This document shows positions 1 through 12,159 of a stretch of 64,000 nucleotides of DNA, in pieces. Position numbers and translations under genes: made by a program. Every line of letters starts with the position of its first letter. Position 1 is the first letter of the stretch. A model generated the notes under the pieces. The model was given only the letters and a program-made list of their open reading frames with translations, did no database searches and was not told the origin of the DNA. Source of the stretch: Heterohyrax brucei (lineage: Eukaryota; Chordata; Mammalia; Hyracoidea; Procaviidae); the NCBI GenBank assembly GCA_028571685.1, contig CM053154.1, forward strand, positions 12,494,001-12,558,000, in the 5' to 3' direction.

Positions 1-737
1 AGATTCTGTCTCCTAAGTCTGTGCTCCCAAGAAGCCCATCTGTCATAGTATAGGAAAGGGTTAATTTGTGTATAAAATGCTGGCTTTACTGTGCTTTATG
101 CATTTTGTAGGTTGTTGTGGAGGCCTGGACCTTATTTTCCTGGATATCTGATTCCCACATAAGTTGTGTGTTAGAAGAAACTAGTTCTGCCTTATAGTTA
201 CATCTTTGCAGAAGCTGCTGTGATGTATAGACATTTTTGCAATATTTCCTTATCACTGTGGCTATATTGAGTACCTTTCTAATGCTAGCAATACAGGGAT
301 GTTGTGTGGGCCAGTTCAATTCGCAGACTCTTTTGGTTTAGTAAGAAATTGTTTTAGATCTGTTTAAATCTGTTTCCCCAGATTAGAAGGTAAGGTGTGT
401 CTATTGCCACCCTTCCTCTTAAAAAAGGGTCATTTGGTAGCATGTAACGAAGAATATGGAAGGCTTGTTAACCTTTCATCCCCAGAGATAGCCGCTGTTT
501 GGTCATAGTTGTCCATTTTCTTTTCTTTGTGTTTGTTGAGACGTAATTTTTTAAAGTGGGAGTAGACAATCTTGGTGTAGCATATTACTCTGAAGTAGGT
601 TTTTCTTAAGATATCTGGAATGTCTTTCCATTTGGGTCTGAGAGAATTCTTCTCCCATTCTTACTGTCCTGTCACATGCTGTCACATAAACATAGTAACC
701 CTGTCATGTATTTTATGTTAGGTTTCTCAGTAACTTA

Positions 738-850
738 GAGCTGTGCTGCTCAATACAGTACGCAGCAGTCTCTTGTGACAACGTACTAAAAGTTAAGCAA
801 AGTTAAATGTTTAGTTCCTTCATCTCACTAATCACAAACCAAGTAGCTGC
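738..850 (-). repeat. Old DNA-transposon-like repeat fragment
   Basis: Starts with AGCTGTGCTGCTCAATACAG, resembling the end of an ancient hAT-type mammalian repeat that reads 'ctgtccaatacggtagcc'. A related copy in the opposite orientation appears near 35365-35590. Family not assigned. Confidence 0.35.
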
Positions 851-1582
851 TTGTGAATAGAGGTGGCAGTACTAGAAAGCACCGATACAGAGTGTTTCTG
901 TCATGTCAGAAAGATCTATTTTGCAGCACTGATAAAGGATATATTCTTTTTTTTTGAAGTCCGTCATGCTAGTTTTTTTGATAATCACCTGCTTATCTTC
1001 TTTCTCTACGGTCTGAATTCTGTCAGTCTTACCAGTTCTACTTCTTAAATGTTTCTTGAATTCATCCAAAAATCTACATCTGCAATGATACCACTGTAAC
1101 CGAGACCACTGTAGTCTCTTTCGTGGGGGACGGAAACAGCGTCCTGACTGCTTCAAGTCTCGGCTCTGTCAGTTCTGTTCCCTACGCCGGAACCAAACTG
1201 TTGTGTGAGTTCATATCACCTGTAAGAGCAGATCCGGACCTGTTAAAGTGCTGTATGGTACCAGTCCTGGCTGTATCACTGCCACATCCCCTTCACATGC
1301 TCCGTCTCAGCCATATTGAACTCTCAGTTCTTGACTTTGAACCTTGCCTCGAGGCTGTGACTTCTGCTCCTCCTTTGCCTTGTTCTCCTTCCTAACTCAC
1401 CTCTTACTTTCCTGGCTAAATCTTGCTCTTCTTTGGGAGTTTTAGCCAGCTTACACCCACAACTGCATGTTATCACAGCATTTTATGTGTCCCTGTTGAA
1501 ATTATGTGCTTCTTGCTAGGTAGTGTGCTCTAGAAATAATGTAGGGCTTGTATCTGCCCTGTTCACTGTTAAATCCTTTTTT

Positions 1583-1715
1583 GGAGCCCTGGTGGTACAG
1601 TGGTTAAGCAGTTGGCTGCTAACTGAAAGGGTGCTGGTTCAGATCCATTCAGCACCTCCACAAGAGGAAGACTCGGTGATCTGCTTCCATAAAGAATACA
1701 GTCTAGAGATTATGG
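1583..1715 (+). mobile_element. AfroSINE-type SINE
   Basis: The head GCCCTGGTGGTACAGTGGTT is the conserved start of this tRNA-derived family (box A region). It continues through the 'ggctgctaact' segment. The 3' half is degraded. Confidence 0.85.
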
Positions 1716-1828
1716 TCATAAGCAGCCAGTAACAACAACAGTGTGTTTTCATTGCCTAGAATGTGACTTACTCACTGGAAGTGCTCAGTAAACATTTGGT
1801 GAACAGCAGATTGGGTAATCAGGACTAA

Positions 1829-2036
1829 AACTAGGAAACCCAGTCCACCACTGTCGAGTTGATTCTAACTCCTAGTGACCATGTAGAACAGGAGGCAACT
1901 GCCTTACGGAGTTTCCAAAGCTGTAAATCTTTACAGAAACAGCCACATCTTTCTCCCATGGAGTGGCTGGTGAGTTCAGACCACCGGTTTGTCAGTTTGC
2001 GGTAGAACGCTTTTACCACTGTATCGCCAGAGCTCT
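1829..2036 (-). mobile_element. AfroSINE-type SINE, long variant, antisense
   Basis: Reads from the tail (cactgtcgagttgattctaa) to the head (gccagagctct). It includes the extra 'gctgtaaatctttacag...catctttctccc' segment that marks the longer subtype. Confidence 0.85.
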
Positions 2037-2451
2037 GCTGGTTAATCAGAAATGGTTTAAATTGGTTTGGTTCCTGTGACCACATGGAGTCTGTCAGTGG
2101 TAAAAACAGTTAACACACTTAAAGGTGGGAAGAACCGAAGGAACTATTCTTAGTTTTTCTCCCTAAGACTATATTCATCTCAGTGACTCTTTTCTTCATT
2201 CCAGCATTCTCAAATTCTCCTCTTCTCAATTCCAACCCACATTAGCTAGCATCTTTATTTTAATCTCAAATTCCAGGGATAGAGAATCTAATCAGCCCAG
2301 CATGGTGTCAGGAATCCACTCATGGATCAGTCAACCATGGGTGGCCCACGTACAGGGTTATGTGGCTCAGTTGTTCCTGTGAGGCCCACACTTCAGCGCT
2401 GGGTGGAATGTTCTTCGGAAAGGGAAATGGATTGGGCAGCTGTCGCTGCAG

Positions 2452-2507
2452 GTGTATATATATATACATATATGTGTGTGTGTGTGTGTGTGTGTATATA
2501 TACACAC
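2452..2507. repeat. (TA)n-(GT)n-(TA)n compound microsatellite
   Basis: A TA-rich run, then about 12 GT units, then TATATATACACACAC. The ends are complementary, so the whole could fold back. Confidence 0.9.
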
Positions 2508-2569
2508 ACTTCCTTCACCTGTTCTCACTTGTAACTCACATTAGCTAGATATCCAGTTCCTGCATGTTC

Positions 2570-3165
2570 ACCTCTACCACTACTGTTCAGCATTGTACTG
2601 GAAGTCCTAACCAGTTTAAAGGAAGGAATGAAGCTGCTTCTTCGCAGATAACATGATTGTTTACATGGAAAATTCTAAAGGTTATGCAGAGAAAAACAAC
2701 CAACTTACTGAACTAATGAGTGATTTTGACAGGATCACAGGTACAAGATGATCACAAAGAATTCAGTCACATATCTATAAACTGACAGTGAACAATTAGA
2801 CTTGAAACTTTAAAAACAATACCATTTAAAATAACTCTTCTCAAAATAAGTATTTAAATTAAATTTAGCAAAATATGTACAGGATTTATATACAGAAAAC
2901 CGTAAACACACTGATTAAAGAAATCAGAGAAGACCTTGATAGAGAATGTACTGTAGATTGGAAGATTCAGAATAAATAAAGATGCAGCTGGAGATTAAAC
3001 ACAATGCCAATCAAAATTCAAATGGTATTTATAGATAAAGTGATGGGATTCTAAATGTTACTTTGAAAAGCATAGTAGCTGGAAGAGATAAATTTTGAAA
3101 AACTAATATCGATGGAATCAGTGCCCTATTTTAAGATTTAACTATAAAGTTAAGACAGTATGGAG
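2570..3165 (+). mobile_element. Old L1 ORF2 fragment
   Basis: Diverged L1 reverse-transcriptase region: a 'ttctggaagtcctaaccag'-like start, then a remnant of the 'cagataacatgatt' active-site block (F-A-D-D equivalent, damaged). Many stops; older than the L1s at 3690 and 62636. Confidence 0.7.
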
Positions 3166-3239
3166 TTTATGAAAGGTGCAGTATGGTGAATCACAATTAG
3201 ATGACCGTTTTTGCCATGGTCTTATAACTCCCACCAAAT

Positions 3240-3665
3240 GATTGGGTGGAGCCATGCAAATAAGGTGCTTAAACCCCATGAGGGGTTTGGACAGTGTTAA
3301 TTATACAAATAAGGAGTATGGAAACCTCATGAGGGCACTGGTCAGTTTTACTGTCCCAGAAGCAGAAAGGGGGGACACCTCATACCCACCAAAAAAAGAA
3401 AAGCCAGGAGCAGAGCTTATCTTTTGGACCCAAAGTCCCTGTGCTAAGAATCTCCTAGACCCAGGAGACAGAGCTGTAACACTGGCAAAATAGCAAAGCA
3501 CAACAGAGAACTGGCAGTCGTAGAACTAAGAGACAGTGCATTAGGCCCTCTGGTCTATGCAGTGACACAGCTGAGTTCCAGGAGGCCTTCTGGTAGAGTA
3601 GGGTGTCTCCAGGCACTTGCCTGTGGAGCTAAAGAGCTTTGTAACACACAAATAACAGAAGAGAG
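3240..3665 (+). repeat. Unassigned repeat-like block with internal tandem duplication
   Basis: Two diverged units of about 50 bp lie head to tail (3252-3300 and 3301-3350), sharing 'acaaataagg', 'aaaccYcatgag' and 'gtcagtt'-like words. The first unit contains the octamer ATGCAAAT. It abuts the truncated L1 that begins near 3690. It could be an LTR or L1 5' UTR fragment; I cannot name the family. Confidence 0.35.
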
Positions 3666-3689
3666 AATAGAGAAATAGGAACTACTAAG

Positions 3690-4787
3690 AACCAATTACT
3701 TTTGCTCATCCAAAGACTTTATTAATAGAATTAAAAGGCCACCTACAGAATGGGAAAAAATATTTGGCAACTCTATGTCGGAATCTATAAGGTACTACAA
3801 AATATCAACAAGAAAAAGATAAATCATCCAGTTAAGCAATAGGCAAAGGAGATGGACAGACATTTCTGTAAAGACAAGATCCAGGCAGCCAAAAAAACAC
3901 ATGCGGACGTGCTCATGATCATTAGCTATTAAATTCAAATCAAAACAACAATGAGACACCATCTCACCCCAACAAGGTTGGCCATGATCCAAAAAATGCA
4001 AAACACTAAATGCTGGAGAGGCTGTGGAAAGATTGGAACTCTCGTACACTGTTGGTGGGATTTCAAAATGGTGCAACCTCTTTGGAAAGCATTCTGGAGC
4101 TACCTTAAAATAATGGATGTAGATATACCGTTTGACCCAGTAATTCCACTGCTTGGAATACATCCTACAGAATCAAGGCCATTCACACCAACCGATACAT
4201 GCACACGAATGTTTATCGCAGCACAGTCCACAATAGCAAAAAGATGGAATCAACCCAGATGCCCAACAATAGAAGAATGGATAGGTAAACTGTGGTATAT
4301 ATACTCCATGGAACACTGTGCAGTGATAAAGAACAACGATGATAGCAGGAAACATCTCTTAACCTGGTTTCAACTGGAGGACATCATGTTGAGTGAAAGT
4401 AGTCAGCGACAGAAGGACAATATTGTATGAGACCCCTACGATAAGAACTTAAAACCAGACTCATGCATAACAGAAAAGACTCTTTGATGGCTGCAAGGGT
4501 GGGGAGGGCAGGAGGGTGAGGGGGGAAGGTTTAGATTACATAGTTGTTAAAAATTTGGTTGGGTGAAATTGGTGACAGCACACATTAGTAAGAAGATCAA
4601 TATTAACGGGACTTCAACACAACTTGTATACTCCTCCCGTCTTTACCCAGTATTGCAAGGACAGAGTAGCTGGGGCCAGGGGCCAGGGACCGTGCTTTCA
4701 GGGGAAATCGAAGCCAGTTGGCACCACTAGTGTTTTGCTAATGAGGGCTCTCCACTCCCCATGTTGGTGAGTGGCGTCTGGGGTCTT
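3690..4787 (+). mobile_element. L1, 5'-truncated: ORF2 3' end and first part of 3' UTR
   Basis: Begins at the ORF2 segment also seen at 63711 ('gaagactttattaatagaat') and runs through the ORF2 C-terminus ([16 protein letters not shown] ... EEWIGKLWYIYSMEHCAVIK). The 3' UTR starts near 4435 with a G-rich run at 4497-4525. It is broken at 4787 by a second L1 and resumes at 5302. Confidence 0.9.
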
Positions 4788-5301
4788 TTTTTTTTTTTTT
4801 TAATTTTTATTTAACATAACTGAGTGAAAATGTACATTCACATATAAATTTACATGCCCCCCTATATGCACCTTCCACTGCTCTCCCTGTCCAGTGACAG
4901 CACACTATTCCTCTCTGCTCCATACATGTCTCATCCTCCCAACAGTCTCCTTTCCCCTCCTGTCCGTCCACTCCCCTTCCTCCAGCCAGAGGTCAGCAAG
5001 ATGATATCCTATAGATGTATAGAACCATAAAGTGCTTCCAATATATGGTCACTCTGCCTTGCCAAGTCCAATCCATTCCTGTCCAAAGAGTGGACCTTTG
5101 TTCTAATTTATGGGAAAGGGCAGCATCAGTGCAGCGGGCCATGCTTTCAGAGGAACCCCAAAACCAGTGGACCATCAATTGAGGTCTTTTAGTGGAGATC
5201 TCATGATGCACCTCTTTATTCTTGTGTTGCCAGTGAGACTCCTCTCTGTGAGCTCCATTGTGGCTATCATTGGTGGTGGCCCGACACCATCCGGTTCTGC
5301 A
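4788..5301 (-). mobile_element. L1 3'-end fragment inserted antisense into the L1 3' UTR
   Basis: Starts with a T-run (the poly(A) tail read backwards), then the antisense L1 3' UTR. It is flanked by TCTGGGGTCTT at 4777-4787 and 5302-5312, an 11 bp target-site duplication. Severely 5'-truncated. Confidence 0.88.
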
Positions 5302-5962
5302 TCTGGGGTCTTAAAAGCTGCCAAGCTGCCATCTGAGGGTACAGTAAATGGTCCCAACTCAGCAGGAATGGATGATCACCAAGGTCCATAATGACATGGG
5401 GGAAAGAGAATCCAGAAGACAGAGACCCACGTGAGTGGATGTCTACATCAACTTGTGACTGGAAGAACCAGATGGTGCCTGGCCACCACCAGTGATAGCC
5501 ACGATGGAGCTCACAAAGTTGAATCTCGCTGGCAACACAAGTATAAATAGGGGTGCACCCTGAGATCTCCACTAAAAGACCACAATTGATAGTCCAGGGA
5601 CTTCGGGATTCCTCTGGGGGTATGGCCCCTGATCCTGATGCTGCCCCGTCCATAAATCATAATGAAGGTCAACTTTTTGGACAGCAATGGATTGGACTTG
5701 GTGATACAGAGTGACTATATTGTGTGGGCACTTTATGGTTCTAGGCACCTATAGGAGGTCGTCCTGTTGACCTCATACGGGAGGAAGGGGAGTGGGTGGA
5801 GAGAAGACAGGACACTGTTGGGAAGATCAGACATGTATGGAGCAGAGAAGAAGAGTGCACTGTCACCGTGCCGGGAGAGCAGTGGAAGCTGCATGTAGGT
5901 CAGCATGCAAACTTGTATGGGAATGTACATTTTCATTCAATCATAATAATAATAATAATAAG
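5302..5962 (+). mobile_element. Continuation of the L1 3' UTR and tail
   Basis: Picks up the outer L1 3' UTR where it stopped at 4787 and ends in an AAT-repeat tail at about 5942-5961. Much of it is the inverse complement of 4802-5300, giving a large imperfect inverted repeat. Confidence 0.88.
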
Positions 5963-6857
5963 AGCTTTGTATCACTTGGCCTGAGGAGGTCAGAAGCCCA
6001 GCTAGCCTGAGGGGCTGAGAGGCAAAGGGCCAGGGAGAGGCCTGCGTATGGGCACTGTGGCGAAGGTATCCTGGCAGAAGGACTGTATTTTTGTTACTCC
6101 TGATCCCAAATTGGAACCTAGCACTTCCCTAATAGCCATAATTGTGAGTGTCGTCTTTGAGTGCTGTGTAGCCATTACAACAAATTAATGGAACCCAGCA
6201 GAGAAATAGAGAGCATCACGGGAAGCATGGCTGGTGGAGTAGGGAGCATCATGGGCAACACGGCTGGTGTTGGAATGGGTCAAACGGTTGGAGAGGAGGT
6301 TTGTCAGAATCTGCCTCATAGGAGTGACAATTCTCCCCTCCTGGGAAGTGGATGAGGTCTGATGCCATCACGCCATTTTTACCCAGGGTAAGACCCGTGA
6401 TCAGTGGAATGGAATGGAGTTCAGAAATAGCTCCATGAGTAGTTTTCCTGTGTTCTTACCCACGTGATGTGGCACAGAGGGCACTCTTTCCCCCGTAGTG
6501 AACATGCAGTAACCTGTGCAATGTTTCTGCCCCCAGAAGCACGTCAGACACACAACCCAAGGTTCTTCTTAAGGGGCTGCATGCCCTGCACAACATGTGA
6601 CAAACTTCAAAACAGGAAGAAAGCAGATGTTCTGCATAGGCCACGTTGTGTGCACAGTGTAGGCATGATAAACTGAACCAATCAGTTATCTCCTTCCTGG
6701 GAACTCTTTTGAGAGCCATCTCCTGTGAGCTGAGTCTCAAGCCTTCAGTGGTAATAACTTTTCTGCACCCAGCTTGGATGAATCTCAAAGGTTTTAGGCT
6801 GAGTGCAAGAGGCCAGACTCAAAAGGTTAAAAAAGACAAAAAACAAGAGAGAGATTG

Positions 6858-7053
6858 TCATGTAGTCAATTTCACACTTACAGCAACCCTATAGGACAGA
6901 GTGGAACTGCTCCACCCCCCCCCGCCCCCGCCCCACAGGGTGTCAGGGCTGTCTGTTGTCTCCACAGAAGCAGACTGCTGCATCTTTCTCCTCTGGAGGA
7001 GTTAGTATGTTTTCGGTTAGCAGCTGAGTGCTTAACCACTATGCTGTCAGAGC
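6858..7053 (-). mobile_element. AfroSINE-type SINE, long variant, antisense
   Basis: Contains 'cagcaaccctataggacaga' and the 'agcagactgctgcatctttc' subtype block, ending at a degraded head (atgctgtcagagctgc). A C-rich tract at 6913-6933 has expanded inside it. Confidence 0.8.
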
Positions 7054-7345
7054 TGCTTCTTCAAAAGGTACAGAAATACACAATATCATTTATACTGCAA
7101 TCTCAAAAAGACAACAGTATCGGTGAACGTACTAGTGGTTGCCTGGGGTAATGGGTAAAGGTCAAGGTATGGCTACAAAGGAGAGGGAGCACCAAGGACT
7201 ATTTGAGGACTTTGGGGCAGTGTGACCACATATTGGGTGATGATGGTTGCATTGATTTACATGTGTTGAAATTCACAAGATTGTACACCCAAGAGGATCA
7301 ATTTTATAGTGCATTAATTTTAAAAATAAAAATATTAGAAAATGT
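7054..7345 (+). mobile_element. Old L1 3' UTR fragment
   Basis: Shows the 'ggttgcctgggg' and 'attcacaagattgtacaccc' words common in old L1 3' ends, closing with an A-rich tail. Confidence 0.6.
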
Positions 7346-8124
7346 CACTGAGTCAGGTAGCTAACAGGTAGAAGTATTCCTTTTACCCCTGTATCATTGA
7401 GATTGCTTCCTATTTGATGTTCTGGTCTCTGATCTTTTGCCATTGGAGTCTCATACGCAGCTTTTTTTTTTATCATACTGATTTCCTTTGCCAAAACACT
7501 CAGGGACTCCTTATTTCCTGTAAGATAGTCTCAACAACTCTTTAGCTTCATTAGCATGGAAGGCAGTCAGCAGTCTGTCCCTAAATTGTTTTTGTGGCCT
7601 TCTGTGTTGCGCTGCTGCGGAGGGTCTGGTTTACTCCTTGCTGGAATATCCGCAGTGCGCACTCTCTTTCTGCACAGCTTGGACTTAGGCCCTTGTCCCA
7701 GCCAGGAGTGTTCTTTCTTTTTTTTGTCCTTTTGTCTAATCCTTGTCTAGTCTTCAAAACCCTGCTTCTATCTTCATCATACCACTTCAGAATATTTCAC
7801 CACAATTTTAGGGAGTGCTTTACTTCTTCTTTCAGATAGATAATTACCAATGTAGGGCTCAGCGCAGCCTTGTCGATTGTGCGGATAGAGCAGACTGTTA
7901 GCTCTGTGATACTGCCTAACCAGGCAGTACTGGTTCTAATGACTGGTCCTAATTCACAATTGATGGCGCTTGGCTTGGCTTGGCTTGTACTAGTTTATCT
8001 TTCAAAACACTTAGGCTAATGCTGGACGCAGAGTAGGTGTTCAGCCTTTGTATTTGCTTTTGTTTTCAAGGAGGCCAGAGACTACAGCTACGTTTGTGTA
8101 ATTCATTTTCTTGTTCTGGTCACC

Positions 8125-8341
8125 ATGACTTAAGTTGTTTATATCACCTTTATTAGTGTATAATACACATAAGATAAAATGTCCCCATTTTATTTGTTCA
8201 GTTTAGTTAGTTTTACAGAAGTTGAATTGCACCATAGTCAAGTTGTGGAGCATTTCCATCATCCCCAAATTCTTACTCTCCTTTGGAGTCAGTCTCTTCA
8301 CCACTCCTAGCCTTAGCAACCGTTGACCTGTTTTCTGTCAC
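8125..8341 (-). mobile_element. Old L1 3'-end fragment, antisense
   Basis: Resembles antisense L1M 3' sequence ('gtataatacacataagataaaatgt'). Diverged. Confidence 0.45.
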
Positions 8342-8505
8342 TATAGATGGTGCAGTGGTTAAGAGCTTGCCTACTAACTGAGAGGTCAGTGGTTCAAACC
8401 CACCAGTCACTTTGTGTGAGAAAGATATGATCATCTGTTAAAGATTATAGTCTTGGAAACTCTGTGAAGTAAATTTTACTCAGCCCTGTAGGGTTGCTGT
8501 GAGTT
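8342..8505 (+). mobile_element. AfroSINE-type SINE
   Basis: Reads 'ggtgcagtggttaagagctt', 'aggtcagtggttcaaaccca' and the tail 'tagggttgctgtgagtttgg'. Nearly full length. Confidence 0.88.
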
Positions 8506-8705
8506 TGGTAAGTGATTCTACAAATTTATATAAATGAAATCATACAATATGGACTCTGTGCAATGGTCTCTATTTAGAGTAATCATGTATGACAAAGATT
8601 TTCTTGGATGACTGTCCTTCTGATAACATGCTTTGCAAAAGAGCTTTGTATGTGTTGTATATATGTCAAGGCTTACATTAATAGAGCTGTATCAGATTCA
8701 TGGAT

Positions 8706-8760
8706 TAAAAGACCCAAGAACCCACTGCGGTCGACTTGATTCCACCTCAGTGGTAGAAGG
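8706..8760 (-). mobile_element. AfroSINE tail fragment, antisense
   Basis: Only the 3'-tail block ('ctgcggtcgacttgattcca') is present. A second, fuller copy follows at 8854. Confidence 0.6.
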
Positions 8761-9560
8761 CTTGATATTGTTAAGATGTCACTTCTTTCCAAATTAATGT
8801 ATAGATTTAATTGAAATGGATGAGCTGGCCCTAAAAGTTGGGTACAGATGTGACAACAAAACCCATGCTGTTGAGTTGGTTCTACCTCACTGCTACTCTG
8901 TAGGCCCGAGTCAGATAGAACCAGGGGTTTCCAAGGAGCTGTCGATGGATTTGAAGTTCTAACGTATTGGTTAGCTGCCAAGCTCTTAACTAACCATTGT
9001 GCCACCAGGGCTCATACAAATGTGAAGGATCTGAAATAATCTAGGTGAAGCTGGAGTACTTGAACTATCTGATTTCAACTTATTATCAAGATATAGTAGC
9101 TAAGACGTTGTGGTATGGCATAAAAACAGACAAGTAGATGAGTGTAACATAATAGAAAATCTAGACGTACATTAACATAAATATAGTCAGTTGATTTTTT
9201 TAAAAAATAAAAGTGTCACAGCAGTTAGTAGCAGAAGGGAAGGTCTTCACTAAGGAGTGCTGGCACAGGACCTGTTTGAAAAAAAATAAGCTATGACCCC
9301 AATGTGACACTATCTGCAAGAATATTAATTTAGTATGGATTTAAGACCTAAAAGTGAAAACTACAGCTCTAAAAAATGTAAAATGTCTTTGCAATTTGGG
9401 GCTCAGTAACCACAAAGGTAAAGATTGATGTATTGGACTTCAGTAAAATCTCATCACAAGACCATTAATAAGATCAGAAGGCTAGCTACAGATTGGGAGT
9501 AAATATCTGTACTACTACATACATCTGACAGAAGACTTGTATCTGGAATTTGTACAAGTC
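8761..9560 (+). mobile_element. Old L1 ORF2 fragment interrupted by a SINE
   Basis: 8761-8853 and 9026-9560 together read as a diverged L1 ORF2 3' region ('tggtatggcataaaaacaga', 'agatcagaaggctagctac'). It is split by the AfroSINE at 8854-9015. Confidence 0.65.
8854..9015 (-). mobile_element. AfroSINE-type SINE inserted in old L1
   Basis: Antisense copy running from tail to head (ccattgtgccaccagggctc). ACAGATGTGA at 8844-8853 and ACAAATGTGA at 9016-9025 look like its target-site duplication with one change. Confidence 0.85.
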
Positions 9561-9633
9561 AATGATATTAAGGCAAACAGGTTCAGGGGAGTGGGAGGCA
9601 CGCTACTTGACCAGTCTTATGTCTGCTTGCAAA

Positions 9634-9790
9634 GCCAGGTGCTTGTGGTGGGTAAGTGCTACAGCTGCTAACCAAAAGTTCGCAGTTCAAATACTAGAGA
9701 TGCTCCTCGGAAACTCTGGGGGAAGTTCTACCCTGACCTGTAGGGTTCCTATCAGTTGGAATCAACTCATTGACAGTGGGTTTTGTGGTG
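9634..9790 (+). mobile_element. AfroSINE-type SINE
   Basis: Contains 'tgctaaccaaaagttcgcag' and the tail 'tcagttggaatcaactcatt', followed by a GT-rich tail. Confidence 0.85.
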
Positions 9791-9914
9791 GTGGTTGGTT
9801 TGTTGGTTTGTTTCTGTCTAGCTGGAGTTCTCAGCCCCAGCTGGAAGCCAAGGAAACCAGGGAAGCATCTAATTTTTCATTCTCCTTCGAGATAATGTTG
9901 GTTTCTGTCACATC

Positions 9915-10090
9915 ACTTCCAGCACACAGTGGCCACATCTGTACAGAGTGGAGGTCCGTAGGGTTTTCCTGGCTGCAGCTTTTTGGAAAGAGATCACCAG
10001 GCCTGCCTCCAGGGCACCTCTGGGTGGGTTCAAACCACCGATCTTTTGGCTAGTAGTTGGGCACTTCACGGTTGGCCTCACTGAGGGACT
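9915..10090 (-). mobile_element. AfroSINE-type SINE, degraded, antisense
   Basis: Contains 'gggtgggttcaaaccaccga' and 'gtagggttttcctggctgc'. Directly precedes the RTE copy at 10107. Confidence 0.65.
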
Positions 10091-10106
10091 CCCTGGTCTA
10101 GTGTTT

Positions 10107-11190
10107 CTGCTGTTGTTAGGTGCCGCTGAGTTGTCTCCAGCTCTCGGAGATCGTGTGCATGGTAGGAGGCTCGGCCCCATCCCAAGCTGTCTTCCCTGTT
10201 GGTGCTGCGTTGGAGCCTGTTACGTCATTCCAGCTCCATGAGGGCTTTCCTCGTCCTCACTGACCCTGTACTTGGCCTGCATGATAACCCTCCAGGGACT
10301 GGGGCCATCCTGATACTGTGTTCAGAGCACAAGGTCTCACCTCCTCCCTTCTAAGGAGCAGCCTGGCTGTACTTCAGGATAGATGTGCTGGTTCTTCAGG
10401 CCGTCCAAGGTATATTTTAATATTCTTTGCCAGCATCATCAGATATTTAATATTCTTTGCCAGCACCATAATTCAGAGGCATCTGGTTCATCATTCAGCT
10501 TTCACATGCATATGAGGACATTGAAAATGCCATGGCTTGGGTCAGGCAGACCTTTGTCCCCAGGGGAAGATCTTTGCTTTTGATACTTCCAAGAGGTCTT
10601 TGCCGGAGACTGGCACAGCGCTTCTTCCGTGGGAGTTGACTGTGGGTCCGAGTGAAATGAGATCCTTAACAACGTCTGTATTTTCTCTAGTTATCATGAT
10701 GCTGCTTACTGGCCCACTTGTGAGGATTTTTGTTTCTTGGTTGAAGTGCAGTCCACACTGAAGCTTCTAGTCTTTGATCGTGATCTGTTAGGTGCTTCAA
10801 GTCCCCTGCACTGTCAGCAAGCAGTGTAGTATCATCTGCATAACACAGTTGGTAATGAGTTTTTCTCCAGTCATACGGTGCAGCTTCTTGGATTATTTGC
10901 TGAGCATACAGATTGAACTATTCGTATGGTGAAAGCATACAAACCCGATGCACACCTTTCCTGACTTGAAACCACGCAGTGTCCCCTTGTTGTGTTTGAA
11001 CAACTGCCTCTTGGTTTATGTACTGGTTCCTCATGAGCATAATAAATGTTCTGGAATTCTTGTGCTTCCCAATTTTACGCATAATTTGTTGTGATCTACA
11101 CAGGTGAAGGCCTTTGCGTATCCATGAAAGACAGGCAAGCATCTTTCCGGTATCCTCTGCTTTCATCCAGAACTCATCTGACACTCCAGG
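10107..11190 (-). mobile_element. RTE (BovB-like) LINE, 3' part, antisense
   Basis: Begins at the conserved 3'-terminal 'ttaggtgccg' block and runs through the reverse-transcriptase 3' half, aligned block for block with 47018-48060 (for example 'atgatgctgcttactggccc', 'aacaactgcctcttg'). Many stops. A 20 bp word at 10416-10435 is repeated at 10446-10465. Confidence 0.88.
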
Positions 11191-12159
11191 CCCTTGCTAG
11201 ACTCTGGAGAATGCAAAGGTTAATTGTGAACCAGGAGCACCTCGACAGCCTGGCTCTGAAGGGCACCCTGTGGCCTTGTCTACCTTCTGGTCACTGGCTT
11301 TGTTCCCTTCAGACACTCAGCTCTATGTCTTGGCATTTCTGGTGGTACCCACTCTTGCCCTGTTTGGCTATTGACTGTTTCTCTTTCTCCCAGAGTGGCT
11401 TCCAGCTGGCCTGAACCTTCGCATGGTTCATTTCTGCCCCAACTCAAGGCTGCCTCAGCCGCCGCCGGCTCTCAGTGGTTCTTTGACCCGGGTTAATTTC
11501 TTTTCTCCCTTTTTTTTCCCCAGTGATTTTTTTGTATCCCTTTTCAAGCACTTAAATTTTCTGCCCGGAGCTGTGATTCTGTCCCTGGCTTATCTCTGCC
11601 GTTCAGTCCCCTCGGGCAGGAACTGTGTGACTGTGTAACAGATGGCAGCGCTGGGCACATGGTAGGGTTCACAGATTATGGAGAAAGTTCTTGTTGTGCT
11701 CTTGATGCTTCTCAGGAGGGGGAAGGTGTGGATTCTTATTAGAATCCATTGTCCAGCAGTACCAGGTATCTGTTAAACTGGCCTTCAATTAAGAAAACTG
11801 TGTGTGTTTATACGCAAACTACTTGCTCCTAGTCACTCTTTGATGTGGTTTCATCGTGTTATGTGACACGTTCATGTTTATTACGTGCAGTTAGGGAAGG
11901 AGTGTTGGTGCAGTCACGGCTGCTCACAGGTCCTTTCTTGACAGCATCCACTTGATGAGAACCACAGAGAAAAAGGGGACAGCTGCTGCTGAGTCAGTCC
12001 CACCTTGTGGCTCCTCAGCTGTGCCAGAACACAGCTGTGTCCATTAGAGTTTTCAGTGGCTCACTTCATGGAAGTAGATCCCCGAACTTTTCTTCTGAGG
12101 TGCGTTTGAGTGGACGTGAACTCTAACTTTTGCGGTTAGCTGCTCAGAATGTTAACTAT

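Noticed and set aside
5267..5653. 128-codon - strand frame
   Set aside because: Lies inside the inverted L1 3' UTR structure; non-coding.
9550..10053. 167-codon + strand frame
   Set aside because: Runs through two SINEs; repeat-derived.
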